A stretch of 64,000 bases of DNA from Paenibacillus sp. SY21-1 (GTDB lineage: Bacteria; Bacillota; Bacilli; Paenibacillales; Paenibacillaceae), in contig NZ_STGF01000004.1 of NCBI RefSeq assembly GCF_005222705.1, positions 1 to 64,000 of the forward strand, read 5' to 3'. Below, in pieces: positions 7,382 to 16,644 of the stretch. The notes under the pieces were generated by a model. That model worked only from the letters and a program-made list of their open reading frames with translations, was not told the origin of the DNA and searched no databases. Numbering within the stretch: the first letter of the stretch is position 1; each line of letters starts with the position of its first letter. The position numbers and the translations under genes were made by a program.

Positions 7382-8497
7382 ATGAAAAAAACAACATGGC
7401 TTGCGATGTCGGTCATTCCGGCTTTGCTGCTGGCGGCAACAGCTTGCAGCTCGAATGAGAACAGCAGCCGGGTGGTGGTCAAGGAACCGGGGAAAACCAT
7501 AACGGTTATCGATGAGGGAGGCAAGGAGCAGGGCGAGCCGGATATAGCCGTGGAGAAAATCGAAAAGCACGAACAGATGGAAATAACGGATTGGCTGGAT
7601 GAGGATAGAGTCATCGTATCGAAGGCGAACGAAGCTCTGGGGAAAATGCGTCTGGAGGAGCTGGCGGATTCCTATCCGAGAAGCTTGTATGTATACAATC
7701 TGCGGACAAAGCAACTAGAGCCGCTGAAGGAGCAGGAAAATGTATACTTGGGAGGCGCTGTGCTTTCGCCGGATAAAAAACAACTGCTGTACAGCGAATT
7801 CACATTGGGCGATCCCGCTTATTTTTGGATGGATCTTGCCACGGGAGAGACGGTTAAATTATCCGGTGAAGGCGTTGCGGGGGCGTTGAGCGCCAAATGG
7901 GCGGATGACGGAACAATCGTAGGCCCTTCTTACAGCGGCGGCGCTTTTACGGCGAGCGTTGACGGAAGCATTGCACCGATTAGCGGTTTAAGCGGAGATT
8001 CGCCGCTTGTGATCGTAGAGAAAATTAAAAATAAACTTTATTACACGTCCAATTCCGATTCTACCTTAACCGTGCTGGATCTCTCTACCGGGGAAACATC
8101 AAGCCTCAAGCTTAACGATGTGTACAGCCTGGCTCCTTCACCGGACGGAAAGCAAATGGTTGCGCTTCAATATAATGGCCCTACATCGGCGCTCCTGCTT
8201 AGCGATGCCAACGGAGACAATCTTAAAAAGCTTGCGGAGGGAGCAGAGCTTGGCGGTATGTCGTGGTCGCCGGATCAGCGGATGATCGCTTATACGCTGA
8301 AAGCCGACGCTAACGGTTCGACGCTCAAAGATCTGTACGTCTTTGATTTGTTAACAGGAAAGTCGACCAAGCTCGCCCTTGATACCAAAAATGCAGCAAC
8401 CTCGTGGAGCCCCTCCGGGCAGGAGCTGGTGTATACGGAATGGGACGGCAAGCAGTATAACAGCACGGTTGTAAGCCTGACGTTCTCGATGCCGTAA
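7382..8497 (+). CDS. Lipoprotein with TolB/WD40-like beta-propeller repeats
   Basis: The 371-residue protein has a lipoprotein signal (LLLAATAC, with Cys about 20) and should be anchored outside the membrane. The body contains repeats of the PD40 type, seen as LSPDKKQLLYSEF, PSPDGKQMVALQY, WSPDQRMIAYTL and WSPSGQELVYTEW, indicating a beta-propeller. AAGGAGG precedes ATG 7382. It follows the kinase by about 96 bases, with a small AAACAA/TTGTTT hairpin and T run between, so it is either the last gene of that operon or a separate unit. It may act in sensing or envelope stress, which is inferred from position only. Confidence 0.75.
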   Translation: MKKTTWLAMSVIPALLLAATACSSNENSSRVVVKEPGKTITVIDEGGKEQGEPDIAVEKIEKHEQMEITDWLDEDRVIVSKANEALGKMRLEELADSYPRSLYVYNLRTKQLEPLKEQENVYLGGAVLSPDKKQLLYSEFTLGDPAYFWMDLATGETVKLSGEGVAGALSAKWADDGTIVGPSYSGGAFTASVDGSIAPISGLSGDSPLVIVEKIKNKLYYTSNSDSTLTVLDLSTGETSSLKLNDVYSLAPSPDGKQMVALQYNGPTSALLLSDANGDNLKKLAEGAELGGMSWSPDQRMIAYTLKADANGSTLKDLYVFDLLTGKSTKLALDTKNAATSWSPSGQELVYTEWDGKQYNSTVVSLTFSMP

Positions 8498-8711
8498 CTT
8501 GATTCTTGTACAGGGGCAGGGGGAATAAATACGGCATAATGAATTTCTATGTTACGCTTCTGAATCAGCATGCTTTTCCAAATAGCTTGTATTGAACAGG
8601 TATACTCAAAACAGAAACAGCGTACAAAGCAAAGAGAGCCGTGCGTCAATACGACTCTCCGAGCTATAGCCGCTTTTAAGGGCGGTAGGCTTCAAGAGGA
8701 TTTTCGGCACG
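8498..8711. other. Intergenic stretch without a recognised gene
   Basis: No coding region could be supported. An imperfect hairpin (GAGAGCCGT / ACGACTCTC, about 8633-8660) has no T run. Confidence 0.5.
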
Positions 8712-8753
8712 AATAGACCGCCACCTTTGACTGAGGGCGGTCTATTTGTTTTT
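8712..8753 (+). terminator. Rho-independent terminator
   Basis: AATAGACCGCC (8712-8722) pairs perfectly with GGCGGTCTATT (8736-8746), followed by TGTTTTTGT. It sits 215 bases after the lipoprotein stop. Confidence 0.75.
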
Positions 8754-8793
8754 GTGAGACATCGGCGCTACGATAAGCAAACCAAAAGTCAGC

Positions 8794-8913
8794 ATGATCA
8801 TGCGTGCTGCATACACTGAGCAGAAAGAGGAGCAGGCCAGACTCATGCAAGAGGTAGCGCAGCTTAAAGAGAAAGTAAACGCGATGGAAAAACTGTTGCG
8901 GAAGGTCGAATAG
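8794..8913 (+). CDS. Possible 39-residue coiled-coil peptide or gene remnant
   Basis: A short frame reads MIMRAAYTEQKEEQARLMQ and continues as a heptad-like helix ending MEKLLRKVE. The frame is open further back to 8758 but no ribosome binding site is visible at any start. It could be the 3' tail of a lost gene instead of a working small gene. Confidence 0.3.
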   Translation: MIMRAAYTEQKEEQARLMQEVAQLKEKVNAMEKLLRKVE

Positions 8914-8971
8914 AGCAGGGAATCTGTGCTACAATATAAGTATTACTTATAGAAGCGGGAGTGGAAGGATA

Positions 8972-9250
8972 ATGGGCGGAGAGCTAAACGAGCAGGAGCT
9001 GTTGGAGTATATTGCAAAGGAAACGGATGCGGACGCTGCGCTGATCAAGCTGGTGCTGAAGCATGAGCAAACCTTTCTTAACAACGCCAAGGAAGACAAA
9101 AACGGTGAGGCGGACATCGACGGCGACGAGCTTGTAGATTATATTTTAAGCCGCAAGGATGTCAAGTCCAACGAATTGGTTGTAGAGTCGATTCTGGAAG
9201 CCGAAATGGACTATTTGATGGATAAAGGATTAGCCGGATATATCGATTAA
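8972..9250 (+). CDS. Small acidic protein of unknown function
   Basis: The 92-residue, Asp/Glu-rich, probably helical protein has no signal peptide or membrane segment. A GGAAGG site precedes ATG 8972, and an extended -10 (TGCTACAAT, 8927-8935) lies upstream. The middle (KEDKNGEADIDGDELVDYI) resembles a Ca-binding loop in composition, but no full EF-hand is seen. No family was recognised. The yitT-type gene starts 85 bases after its stop and may be cotranscribed. Confidence 0.7.
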   Translation: MGGELNEQELLEYIAKETDADAALIKLVLKHEQTFLNNAKEDKNGEADIDGDELVDYILSRKDVKSNELVVESILEAEMDYLMDKGLAGYID

Positions 9251-9334
9251 GGAATGACTTTCGCTGGCCTCGCTACGGGGGCAGCGGCGTGTCGCAACGA
9301 TTTTAAGATACATAAGGAAAATGGAGGCTGGCCA

Positions 9335-10201
9335 GTGGCGAAAACGCATAAGGGATTATCCGGTTTGGAAATATTGAAGAGGTTTGTTTTTATTACGATC
9401 GGCTCGATTTTGATGGGCGTAGCGCTTGAGCTTTTCCTCGTTCCCAATAGCATCATCGACGGCGGCATCGCCGGCGTCTCCATCATGCTTTCAGAATTAA
9501 CAACCCTTCCCCTAGGCGTGTACCTGTTTATCGTCAACGTACCTTTCCTCATTCTCGGCTACAAACAAATTGGCAAAACGTTTGCTATTTCAACGCTATA
9601 TGGCATCATGATCATGTCGATCACGACTGCGCTGCTTCATCATGTTGATGCGTTTACGGAAGAGAAGCTGCTCGCCGTCCTGTTCGGCGGCCTTATTCTT
9701 GGAGCGGGCGTCGGGCTTACGATCCGATTTGGCGGGTCGTTGGACGGCGTTGAGATCGTATCGATTCTTATTTCGAAAAAGCTGCGCATGCCGGTCGGAC
9801 AGATTATTATGATTTTTAACGTTGTCATTTTTATCGTTGCCGGCTTCGTATTTGAATGGAATTCGGCCATGTATTCGATGTTTACCTACTATATTGCCAT
9901 TAAGCTGATCGACATTGTGGTGGAGGGGCTTGACGAATCCAAGTCGGTTACGATTATATCCAGCGAATATGAGGAAATCTCGCAAGCGATTATCGATCGT
10001 CTTGGCCGTACGACAACCTTTATTCAAGCCCGCGGCGGTTATTCCAAGGAAAATACGCAAATGATTTATTGCGTCGTCTCCCGCCTGGAGCTGGCCAAGC
10101 TGAAGGCAATCGTTCAATCGATTGATGAATCCGCGTTTATAGCGATTGAGCATGTGTCCGATGTAATGGGCGGAGGCTTCAGCAAAGGGAGCATTCATTA
10201 A
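9335..10201 (+). CDS. YitT-family membrane protein with DUF2179 tail
   Basis: The 288-residue protein has five or six membrane segments in the first two thirds (for example FVFITIGSILMGVALELFLV, then GGLILGAGVGLTIRFGGSLDG) and a soluble C-terminal DUF2179 domain (SKSVTIISSEYEEI to EHVSDVMGGGF). This is the normal length and order of the YitT family, whose transported substrate is not known. GTG 9335 is chosen because TGGAGG lies at 9321-9326. The frame upstream to 9254 lacks a site and is not typical of the family. Confidence 0.88.
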   Translation: MAKTHKGLSGLEILKRFVFITIGSILMGVALELFLVPNSIIDGGIAGVSIMLSELTTLPLGVYLFIVNVPFLILGYKQIGKTFAISTLYGIMIMSITTALLHHVDAFTEEKLLAVLFGGLILGAGVGLTIRFGGSLDGVEIVSILISKKLRMPVGQIIMIFNVVIFIVAGFVFEWNSAMYSMFTYYIAIKLIDIVVEGLDESKSVTIISSEYEEISQAIIDRLGRTTTFIQARGGYSKENTQMIYCVVSRLELAKLKAIVQSIDESAFIAIEHVSDVMGGGFSKGSIH

Positions 10202-10270
10202 ACCATTTCCATCAAGCGAGGACCGCTGAAAAAAGAGCGTTCCGCCGCTCTTCGGCTGCAAGCCGCTATA

Positions 10271-10310
10271 AACCTCCGAAACCGTTGCGTCTGACGGTTC
10301 GGAGGTTTTT
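10271..10310 (+). terminator. Terminator between convergent yitT-type and MFS genes
   Basis: AACCTCCGAA plus ACCGT pairs with ACGGTTCGGAGGTT, followed by five T on the plus strand. It ends the yitT-type transcript. The T run on the minus strand is weaker, so termination of the MFS transcript here is less certain. Confidence 0.8.
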
Positions 10311-10324
10311 GGCTGTATGAGCGA

Positions 10325-11512
10325 TTATTGGGATGCTCTTGCAAGCCCTTTGTCGCGGATGCCGAGCAGCAGGAGCAGAGCAAGCAGCATGCCGCCGGTT
10401 GCGACGAAAAACAGAATGGAATAGCCGAACCAATCGATCAGCGCCCCCATAAGCGGCGGAGAGACGATGGCAGCCAGAGAGGAGAACAAGTAGTAGATGC
10501 CAGTTCTCGTTCCGATGCTCTGCTCTTTGCCAAGCGCGACAATAAACGGATAAGAATTAATGTTAATCATCGCCCAGAACAAGCCGCCAATAATCAACAG
10601 CAGGCGCAGCGCCAGCAGCTGCTCTACAAAAGCAATGGCGAAGTAAGTGGCAACCAGTCCGATAACCCCGATCATAATGATCAGCTTTTTGCCGAACCTT
10701 CTGCCGAGCAGCCCGCTTGGGATCGCCCAGACGACAAAGGCTAGCGAGAAAAAAGCAAGCGAAAAGGAAGCCTCTCCCTCCGTCAGTCCCAGATGATTTT
10801 TGCCGTAAAGCGTGAACAGCGCCTCTACCCCTTGATAGGACAGAAACCAGAAAAAAATGGCGCCGAGCAAAAATACGGTCGGTCTGTTCCATTCCGCTTT
10901 AAAAGCTTGCCAGGATGCGCCTGATGCTTTGGCCAACGGCTGATAGGCAATGGCATCCCGTTTTTCACGAATGGCAAGCAGCAAAATGCCCAAGCACACT
11001 AGCGTCAGTATCCCGGCGGACAAAAAGGGCAGCGAGGCGTGCTGCTCGTATAAATACGCGCCTCCGGCAAAGGCGAGAATCGAGCCGATCCCGCCCATAA
11101 AATTAATAATTCCGTTTGCTTGCGTTCGTTTCGCCTCCGCCGTCATATCCGGCATCAGAGCAACCGTCGGCGAGCGGTACAGACTCATCGACAAATTCAT
11201 CAGCACCATGAATAAAACGAGGGTAAACAGGCTGACATGCCACGGAATCAACGCGCCGAATACGGCAGCGAGCGGCATCCCGATAAGCAAATAGGGCATC
11301 CGCCTGCCAAAGCGGGTATTCGTGCGGTCGCTGCGCGCGCCGATCCAGGGCTGCAGCAGCAGCGCAAAGTAATTGTCAATCGTCATCATAAATCCGATAA
11401 GTGCAGTGCTTGCCATATATTTTTCGAGAAAAAACGGGACAAAAGCATTGTACAGCGCCCACGTGATGCTTATGCTAAAAAATCCGAAGCCAAGCAGCCA
11501 CGTTTTTCTCAT
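10325..11512 (-). CDS. MFS transporter of the GPH/SLC45-like type
   Basis: The 395-residue protein has about 12 membrane segments. The loop after helix 2 carries GARSDRTNTRFGRRMPYLLIG, the signature of the GPH cation symporter/SLC45-like branch of the major facilitator superfamily, which often moves sugars. The start overlaps the end of the GDPD gene by four bases (ATGA), so the two are cotranscribed and translationally coupled. A substrate linked to phosphodiester breakdown is possible but not shown. Confidence 0.87.
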   Translation of the reverse strand: MRKTWLLGFGFFSISITWALYNAFVPFFLEKYMASTALIGFMMTIDNYFALLLQPWIGARSDRTNTRFGRRMPYLLIGMPLAAVFGALIPWHVSLFTLVLFMVLMNLSMSLYRSPTVALMPDMTAEAKRTQANGIINFMGGIGSILAFAGGAYLYEQHASLPFLSAGILTLVCLGILLLAIREKRDAIAYQPLAKASGASWQAFKAEWNRPTVFLLGAIFFWFLSYQGVEALFTLYGKNHLGLTEGEASFSLAFFSLAFVVWAIPSGLLGRRFGKKLIIMIGVIGLVATYFAIAFVEQLLALRLLLIIGGLFWAMININSYPFIVALGKEQSIGTRTGIYYLFSSLAAIVSPPLMGALIDWFGYSILFFVATGGMLLALLLLLGIRDKGLARASQ

Positions 11513-12255
11513 TCGGGATGTGCCTCCTTTCGGATCAGAAGCTGGGCCAGCCGGTCCGGGTAATCGGTAATGATTCCGGCGACGCCGGCGTCTATCAGGC
11601 GCTCCAGCTCTGCCGGCTCATTGACGGTAAACGGATGGTAGGCGATTCCGCTGGTGGAAGCCTCCGCCACCCATTCGGGATTTACTGCGCGGTGGTAGGC
11701 ATGCAGCGCGTCGGCTCGCAGGGATTTGGCGTAATCCCAAGGACGGTACAATCCTTCCATATATAAGACGCCCGTGCGTATGTCAGGGGCGAGTTGCTTG
11801 CATAACGCCAGAGAATAATGGTTAAAAGAAGAAAGGATAACTTGCCCGGCAAGCCCGCGCTCGCGGACCATATCAATAACCTTTTGCTCCAGGCCTTCAT
11901 ACGGGATTATTCCATTCTTCAGCTCGATATTGAGTATCGTGCCGCCAGCTTTTGCAAGCTCCAGCAGCGATTCGAGCAGCGGCACACGTTCCCCCGCGAA
12001 GGAGGGAGAATGCCAGCCTCCGGCATCCAATCCGGCGATTTCTTCGTAGGGAGTATCCTTGACCAGTTTGTTCAATCCTGCCGTTCTTAACAGCGACTCG
12101 TCGTGAATGATGACGACTTTGCCGTCCGAGGAAAGCTGCACATCCGTTTCAATGCCGGTAGCTCCAAGCTCAAGCGCTCGAACAAATGCGGCGTTCGTAT
12201 TTTCTGGACAGTAGCCGCTTGCGCCGCGGTGGGCGAAATTGATCAATTGAGCCAT
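11509..12255 (-). CDS. Glycerophosphodiester phosphodiesterase
   Basis: The 248-residue cytoplasmic enzyme (no signal peptide) hydrolyses glycerophosphodiesters to glycerol 3-phosphate and an alcohol. The GDPD fold is clear: the HR pair in FAHRGASGYCPENT, the metal ligands in GIETDVQLSSDGKVVIIHDE, a Glu in LNIELKNG, and the C-terminal GIITDYPD. It is the first gene of a two-gene minus-strand operon with the MFS transporter. Confidence 0.93.
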   Translation of the reverse strand: MAQLINFAHRGASGYCPENTNAAFVRALELGATGIETDVQLSSDGKVVIIHDESLLRTAGLNKLVKDTPYEEIAGLDAGGWHSPSFAGERVPLLESLLELAKAGGTILNIELKNGIIPYEGLEQKVIDMVRERGLAGQVILSSFNHYSLALCKQLAPDIRTGVLYMEGLYRPWDYAKSLRADALHAYHRAVNPEWVAEASTSGIAYHPFTVNEPAELERLIDAGVAGIITDYPDRLAQLLIRKEAHPE

Positions 12256-12468
12256 ATAAGGACATCCTCTCTACTTGGTATCGGTACGTTCAGGTTAGCA
12301 TATTTGGTTATCTTCTGGAAAGCGGTTCACGTCAGCTTCAACGGGGGTGCGAATGGAGCGTGCGTGCGGCTGAGGCGGCAAATGCGGCCGATGCGCGCAG
12401 GAATTCAAATCGATCATAAGTATAAAACTTATGTAAAGCCGTTTTTTAGTTGTCATATGACGCTTTAC

Positions 12469-12485
12469 ATACCCTGTGGGGGTAT
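12469..12485 (+). promoter_or_regulatory. CsoR operator 1 (csoR-copZ promoter)
   Basis: ATACCCTGTGGGGGTAT follows the TACCC-N5-GGGTA plan of Bacillus CsoR sites. It lies between TTTACA (12464-12469) and a -10-like GCTATA (12486-12491), so bound repressor would block polymerase. Copper releases CsoR. Confidence 0.85.
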
Positions 12486-12507
12486 GCTATAGTTGGTTTA
12501 TCCTCAT

Positions 12508-12524
12508 ATACCCTATGGAGGTAT
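12508..12524 (+). promoter_or_regulatory. CsoR operator 2 (csoR-copZ leader)
   Basis: ATACCCTATGGAGGTAT is a second CsoR-type site 39 bases (centre to centre) after the first, ending just before the csoR start. Its AGGTAT half overlaps the only GGAGG-like ribosome binding site, so the operator and the translation signal share bases. Confidence 0.8.
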
Positions 12525-12526
12525 AA

Positions 12527-12889
12527 ATGATGAAAGATAGTAATCAGGAGCATATCACCGAGCATGAAGCCGAGCAGACTGCGGACAGCGCTTGCCATGC
12601 TTCCGGCTCTCCGCGCCAAAGCCATCATTCCGATCAGATGAAGGAGAGCTTGACGAAGCGTCTGAATCGGATTGAAGGACAGATTCGCGGCGTGAAGGCA
12701 ATGATTGAACGGGATACGTATTGCGACGATGTATTGAACCAGATTGCGGCGGTTCAGGCTGCGCTCAACGGGGTTGGCAAGCTGCTGCTTGAAGGGCATT
12801 TGAAAAGCTGTGTAGTCGATCGGATACAAGCGGGCGAAAGCGAAGTAATCGATGAGCTGCTCAAGACTGTACACAAATTAATGAAATAA
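12527..12889 (+). CDS. csoR: Copper-sensing transcriptional repressor CsoR
   Basis: The 120-residue all-helical repressor holds Cu(I) with C66, H91 and C95. The spacing of 25 and 4 matches the CsoR family exactly. The core (TKRLNRIEGQIRGVKAMI) is typical. The N-terminal 35 residues are unusually rich in His, Glu and Cys (EHITEHEAEQ, CHASGS, QSHHSD) and may offer extra copper contacts. copZ follows 20 bases after its stop. Four CsoR-type operators in this locus indicate self-control and control of copA. Confidence 0.95.
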   Translation: MMKDSNQEHITEHEAEQTADSACHASGSPRQSHHSDQMKESLTKRLNRIEGQIRGVKAMIERDTYCDDVLNQIAAVQAALNGVGKLLLEGHLKSCVVDRIQAGESEVIDELLKTVHKLMK

Positions 12890-12909
12890 GACTAGAGGAG
12901 GTTAGCAGT

Positions 12910-13110
12910 ATGGCAAGTGCGGTATTGAAGGTAGAGGGCATGACTTGCGGCCATTGCGTAAGTGCAGTGGAGAAGGCGGTAACGGGAGCGGGAGCAACAG
13001 GGAAGGTCGATCTGGCCGGGAAAAGCGTTGCGGTGGAGTACGATGAAGCGAAGGTATCGCTTGATGCGGTTAAGGCGGCAATAGAGGATCAAGGCTACGA
13101 TATCGTATAG
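12910..13110 (+). CDS. copZ: Copper chaperone CopZ
   Basis: The 66-residue single HMA domain has the MTCGHC metal site near the N-terminus. It carries Cu(I) in the cytoplasm to CopA. AGGAGG precedes ATG 12910. It is cotranscribed with csoR and separated from copA by a 327-base region with two more CsoR sites. Confidence 0.95.
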   Translation: MASAVLKVEGMTCGHCVSAVEKAVTGAGATGKVDLAGKSVAVEYDEAKVSLDAVKAAIEDQGYDIV

Positions 13111-13268
13111 GACGGAAGACGGGGCTGCTAGCGGCCTCTTTTTTAAATCATAAGGCGTTATAAGTTTTACGTTTATAATGGGCTTCCTTGATAAGGGAAG
13201 CGTCAGATTTTCCGCGCGGTTAATGCCTTCAGCTGTAAGGCGTCAGCCGCTTTCCTTTGCGAATTTGG

Positions 13269-13285
13269 ATACCCTATGAGGGTAT
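13269..13285 (+). promoter_or_regulatory. CsoR operator 3 (copA promoter region)
   Basis: ATACCCTATGAGGGTAT is a perfect palindromic CsoR site in the 327-base gap between copZ and copA. The gap holds no other gene that could be supported. Confidence 0.85.
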
Positions 13286-13398
13286 ATGAGATAGAGCGGC
13301 ATTACAGCTTTATTTGCTTATTGAAAATGGATGTATAAGCGGAACGGCAGCACTGTCGACTAGGCCGGGCATCAGCCGTTTTTGCTTTGCCAGATATC

Positions 13399-13415
13399 GT
13401 ACCCGTCAGGGGTAT
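13399..13415 (+). promoter_or_regulatory. CsoR operator 4 (copA leader)
   Basis: GTACCCGTCAGGGGTAT keeps both TACCC and GGGTA half-sites at the same spacing. It ends 23 bases before the copA start. Copy of the two-operator plan seen ahead of csoR. Confidence 0.75.
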
Positions 13416-13437
13416 ATGTTCAGGAAGGTGAGCCAGC

Positions 13438-15744
13438 ATGACGATGAAGCAGACGACCATTCAAATTACGGGCATGACCTGCGCCGCTTGCGCCACAAGA
13501 ATCGAGAAGGGGCTTAACCGGTTGGAAGGCGTGCAGGCCGGCGTCAACCTTGCGTTGGAACGGGCGAGCGTTACCTTCGATACCGACAAGGCGGATGAGG
13601 AGAAGCTGGAGCAAAAAATAGAAGCTTTAGGCTACGGCGTCTTAAAGCCCGTTCAAGAGGAAGGCGGCGCGGAGACGGCCGAGTCGTACAAAAAAAGAGA
13701 AATCAGACGACAGCAAATTCGGTTTGCAGTTTCTGCTGTTCTATCGGTGCCGCTGCTGTGGGCCATGGCCGGGCACTTCTCGTTTACGAGCTTTATTCCC
13801 GTGCCTGGGCTGTTTATGAAGGCATGGTTTCAATTGCTGTTGGCCGCTCCGGTGCAATTCGTAATTGGGTGGCCGTTCTACCTTGGCGCTTACAAAGCTC
13901 TGCGCAGCGGGGGAGCGAATATGGATGTGCTGGTTGCTTTAGGAACCTCCGCCGCTTTTTTCTATAGCTTGTATTTGACGCTGCGCGGCGTGCCGCAGGA
14001 GATGAATCACAGCGGAATGTCCGACGGAGCGATGAGCGGCGGAATGGGAGTTGAGCTGTATTATGAGACAAGCGCCGTCTTGATTACGCTTATTGTATTG
14101 GGCAAGCTGCTGGAGGCGCTGGCCAAGGGACGTTCCTCCGAGGCTATCCGGTCGCTGATGGGATTGCAGGCCAAGCAGGCGGTAGTGGTGAGAGACGGAG
14201 TGGAGCTAAGCGTCCCGATCGAGGAGGTATTGATAGGGGATGAGCTGCTTGTCAAGCCAGGGGAAAAAATACCGACGGACGGAATCGTGGTGCATGGGGC
14301 ATCGACTGTGGACGAATCTATGCTGACGGGAGAAAGCATGCCTGTCGAGAAGCGTACGGGCGACCGGTTGATTGGAGCGACAGTCAACCGGAACGGGGCG
14401 CTGCATATGCGGGCGGACAAGGTCGGCAAGGAGACGGCTCTTGCGCAGATCATTCGAATCGTTGAGGAAGCTCAAGGCTCCAAGGCGCCGATCCAACGGG
14501 TAGCCGACCGTATCTCAGGCATTTTTGTGCCGGTTGTAGTCGCTTTGGCGCTGATCACGTTTCTGGTCTGGTATTTCTTCGCTGCTCCGGGTCAATTGGG
14601 CGAGGCGCTGGAGAAGGCAATAGCGGTGCTCGTCATCGCTTGCCCTTGCGCGCTGGGGCTAGCTACGCCAACCTCGATTATGGCAGGCTCCGGCCGCGCG
14701 GCGGAGCTTGGCGTCCTGTTCAAGGGCGGCGAGCATTTGGAGAGCGCGCATAAGCTGGATACGATCGTACTCGATAAGACAGGTACGGTAACGAAGGGCA
14801 AGCCGGAGCTGACAGACGCTATAGCGGCAGAAGGCTTTGACGAGCGTCAGCTGCTGCGCTGGGCTGCATCGGCTGAGCGCAGCTCCGAGCATCCCGTCGC
14901 CGAGGCGATTGTAAGCGGAGCGCTGGAACGAGGCATAGTGCTGACGCATACGGTTGAGGAGTTTGAAGCCGTTCCCGGCTTTGGAATCGGGGCAACGGTG
15001 GAGGGCCGCAGATTATGGATCGGAACGCTGAAGCTCATGGAGCGGCAAGCGGTGCTGCCGAAGCTCGCGAAGCTGGCCAAGGACGATAAACGATCCGAAA
15101 GCTTTCCGTCAGCGGAAAGCGGAGAGCTGCAGCATAAGCTTGAGGCTGATGGAAAAACGGTAATGCTGATTGCGGTCGACGGCGTGTATGCCGGCATGGT
15201 GGCGGTTGCGGATACCGTTAAAGAAAGCTCAAAATCGGCGATTGCCAGGTTCAAGGAGCAGGGGCTTGAGGTCATTATGCTGACGGGAGACAACGAGCGG
15301 ACCGCCCAAGCGATTGCGCGTCAGGTCGGTATCAAGCGAGTCATCGCCGAGGTGCTGCCTGAGCAAAAAGCCGAGGCGGTGCATGCCCTGCAAGCGGAAG
15401 GGAGAAAGGTCGCCATGGTCGGGGACGGTATCAATGATGCACCTGCGCTGGCCGCCGCTGACATCGGGATGGCCATTGGCGGGGGCACGGATATTGCGAT
15501 GGAAACGGCGGATATTACGCTAATGAGAGGCGATCTGGTCGGCATTGCCGACGCCATTCGGATGAGCCGCTTGACGATGGCGAACATTAAACAAAATCTG
15601 TTCTGGGCGCTCGCCTACAATGTAATCGGTATTCCCGTTGCGGCTGCGGGCTTCCTTGCTCCATGGCTAGCGGGCGCCGCGATGGCGCTTAGCTCGGTTT
15701 CTGTCATTCTCAATGCGCTGCGCCTGCAACGGGTTCGCGGGTAA
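13438..15744 (+). CDS. copA: Cu(I)-exporting P1B-type ATPase CopA
   Basis: The 768-residue membrane pump exports Cu(I) using ATP. In order it has one N-terminal HMA domain ([10 protein letters not shown]), membrane helices, a Met/His-rich external loop ([18 protein letters not shown]), the actuator TGES, the CPC metal site ([15 protein letters not shown]), the phosphorylated DKTGT, the SEHPVAEA nucleotide motif and [10 protein letters not shown]. The last helix has [15 protein letters not shown]. The Bacillus subtilis enzyme has two HMA domains, this one has one. A hydrophilic insertion around [15 protein letters not shown] lies in the nucleotide domain. AGGAAGGTGA precedes ATG 13438. ATG 13444 is also possible. 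Confidence 0.96.
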   Translation: MTMKQTTIQITGMTCAACATRIEKGLNRLEGVQAGVNLALERASVTFDTDKADEEKLEQKIEALGYGVLKPVQEEGGAETAESYKKREIRRQQIRFAVSAVLSVPLLWAMAGHFSFTSFIPVPGLFMKAWFQLLLAAPVQFVIGWPFYLGAYKALRSGGANMDVLVALGTSAAFFYSLYLTLRGVPQEMNHSGMSDGAMSGGMGVELYYETSAVLITLIVLGKLLEALAKGRSSEAIRSLMGLQAKQAVVVRDGVELSVPIEEVLIGDELLVKPGEKIPTDGIVVHGASTVDESMLTGESMPVEKRTGDRLIGATVNRNGALHMRADKVGKETALAQIIRIVEEAQGSKAPIQRVADRISGIFVPVVVALALITFLVWYFFAAPGQLGEALEKAIAVLVIACPCALGLATPTSIMAGSGRAAELGVLFKGGEHLESAHKLDTIVLDKTGTVTKGKPELTDAIAAEGFDERQLLRWAASAERSSEHPVAEAIVSGALERGIVLTHTVEEFEAVPGFGIGATVEGRRLWIGTLKLMERQAVLPKLAKLAKDDKRSESFPSAESGELQHKLEADGKTVMLIAVDGVYAGMVAVADTVKESSKSAIARFKEQGLEVIMLTGDNERTAQAIARQVGIKRVIAEVLPEQKAEAVHALQAEGRKVAMVGDGINDAPALAAADIGMAIGGGTDIAMETADITLMRGDLVGIADAIRMSRLTMANIKQNLFWALAYNVIGIPVAAAGFLAPWLAGAAMALSSVSVILNALRLQRVRG

Positions 15745-15792
15745 GCGACCATAGCTCATAGCTTTCATTTCATACGTTTGGTCATATAGACG

Positions 15793-15840
15793 CCAAGCGG
15801 AAGCGATCAGGCAAGCGATCGCTCCCGCTTGGTTTTTTTT
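15793..15840 (+). terminator. Strong terminator after copA
   Basis: CCAAGCGG..AGCGATC pairs with GATCGCT..CCGCTTGG and is followed by eight T. Confidence 0.88.
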
Positions 15841-15963
15841 GTGCCGATATAAGCGTACTCGGCGCAGCGAAAATTCCGCGCAATTTGTCGATAAAGAACA
15901 CATAAACGACACAGCTATGGTTTACAATGATAGTTCGACAGACTGATGCGGGAGAGAGTAGCG

Positions 15964-16644
15964 ATGAATAAAAAAGTACTGTTAGTCGAGGACGAGGCCA
16001 GAATTCGCGAGGTCATCGCCGATTATTTTATAGAGAACGGCTGGGATGTGCATGAGGCGGACAACGGACAGGATGCGCTGCTATGGTTCGATACGCTGCA
16101 TCCGGATTTGGTGATCCTCGACATCATGATCCCGCAGATGGACGGCTTTGAGGTATGCCGCCACCTTCGCAAGCGCTCGGGCGTGCCCATTATCCTGTTG
16201 ACGGCGAAGGCGGCCGATCAGGATAAAATATCCGGCTTTGAGCTTGGGGCCGATGATTATGTAACCAAACCCTTCAGCCCGAAAGTGCTGGTAGCCAGAG
16301 CCAACGCATTGATGAAAAGGGTGGAGAGCAACCATGTGCCGGAAGCGCATATGCTGACCTTTGGCTCGGCGGTTCTTAACCGAATGGCCCATCGTCTGGA
16401 GGTCGGCGGAGCAGAGGTCGAGCTGGCGCCCAAGGAATACGACATTTTGCTGTATCTGCTTCTCCATAAAGGGGCCGTTGTGTCCAGAGAAACGATTATC
16501 GCGAAAATTTGGGGCATCGCTTTCGACGGCGACAGCCGGGTCGTAGACAGTCATATTAAAAAGCTGCGCGGCAAGCTTGGCTATGAATCGCGTCATATTC
16601 GCACCGTCGTCGGCAGCGGCTACAAGTTTGAGGAGGAGACATGA
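15964..16644 (+). CDS. OmpR-family response regulator
   Basis: The regulator of about 226 residues has a receiver domain (D53 in VILDIMIPQMDG, LLTAKA, DDYVTKPFSP) and a C-terminal winged helix (LAPKEYDILLYLL, DSRVVDSHIKKLRGKLG). ATG 15964 is preferred over 15946 because GGGAGAGAG lies just before it and the family begins MxKKVLLVEDE. The kinase gene overlaps its stop by four bases (ATGA). The pair resembles ResDE/YycFG-like envelope regulators only in general layout. Confidence 0.92.
   Translation: MNKKVLLVEDEARIREVIADYFIENGWDVHEADNGQDALLWFDTLHPDLVILDIMIPQMDGFEVCRHLRKRSGVPIILLTAKAADQDKISGFELGADDYVTKPFSPKVLVARANALMKRVESNHVPEAHMLTFGSAVLNRMAHRLEVGGAEVELAPKEYDILLYLLLHKGAVVSRETIIAKIWGIAFDGDSRVVDSHIKKLRGKLGYESRHIRTVVGSGYKFEEET

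Noticed and set aside
9254..9334. Upstream extension of the YitT protein
   Set aside because: No ribosome binding site is present there, the residues are not family-like, and GTG 9335 has TGGAGG ahead.
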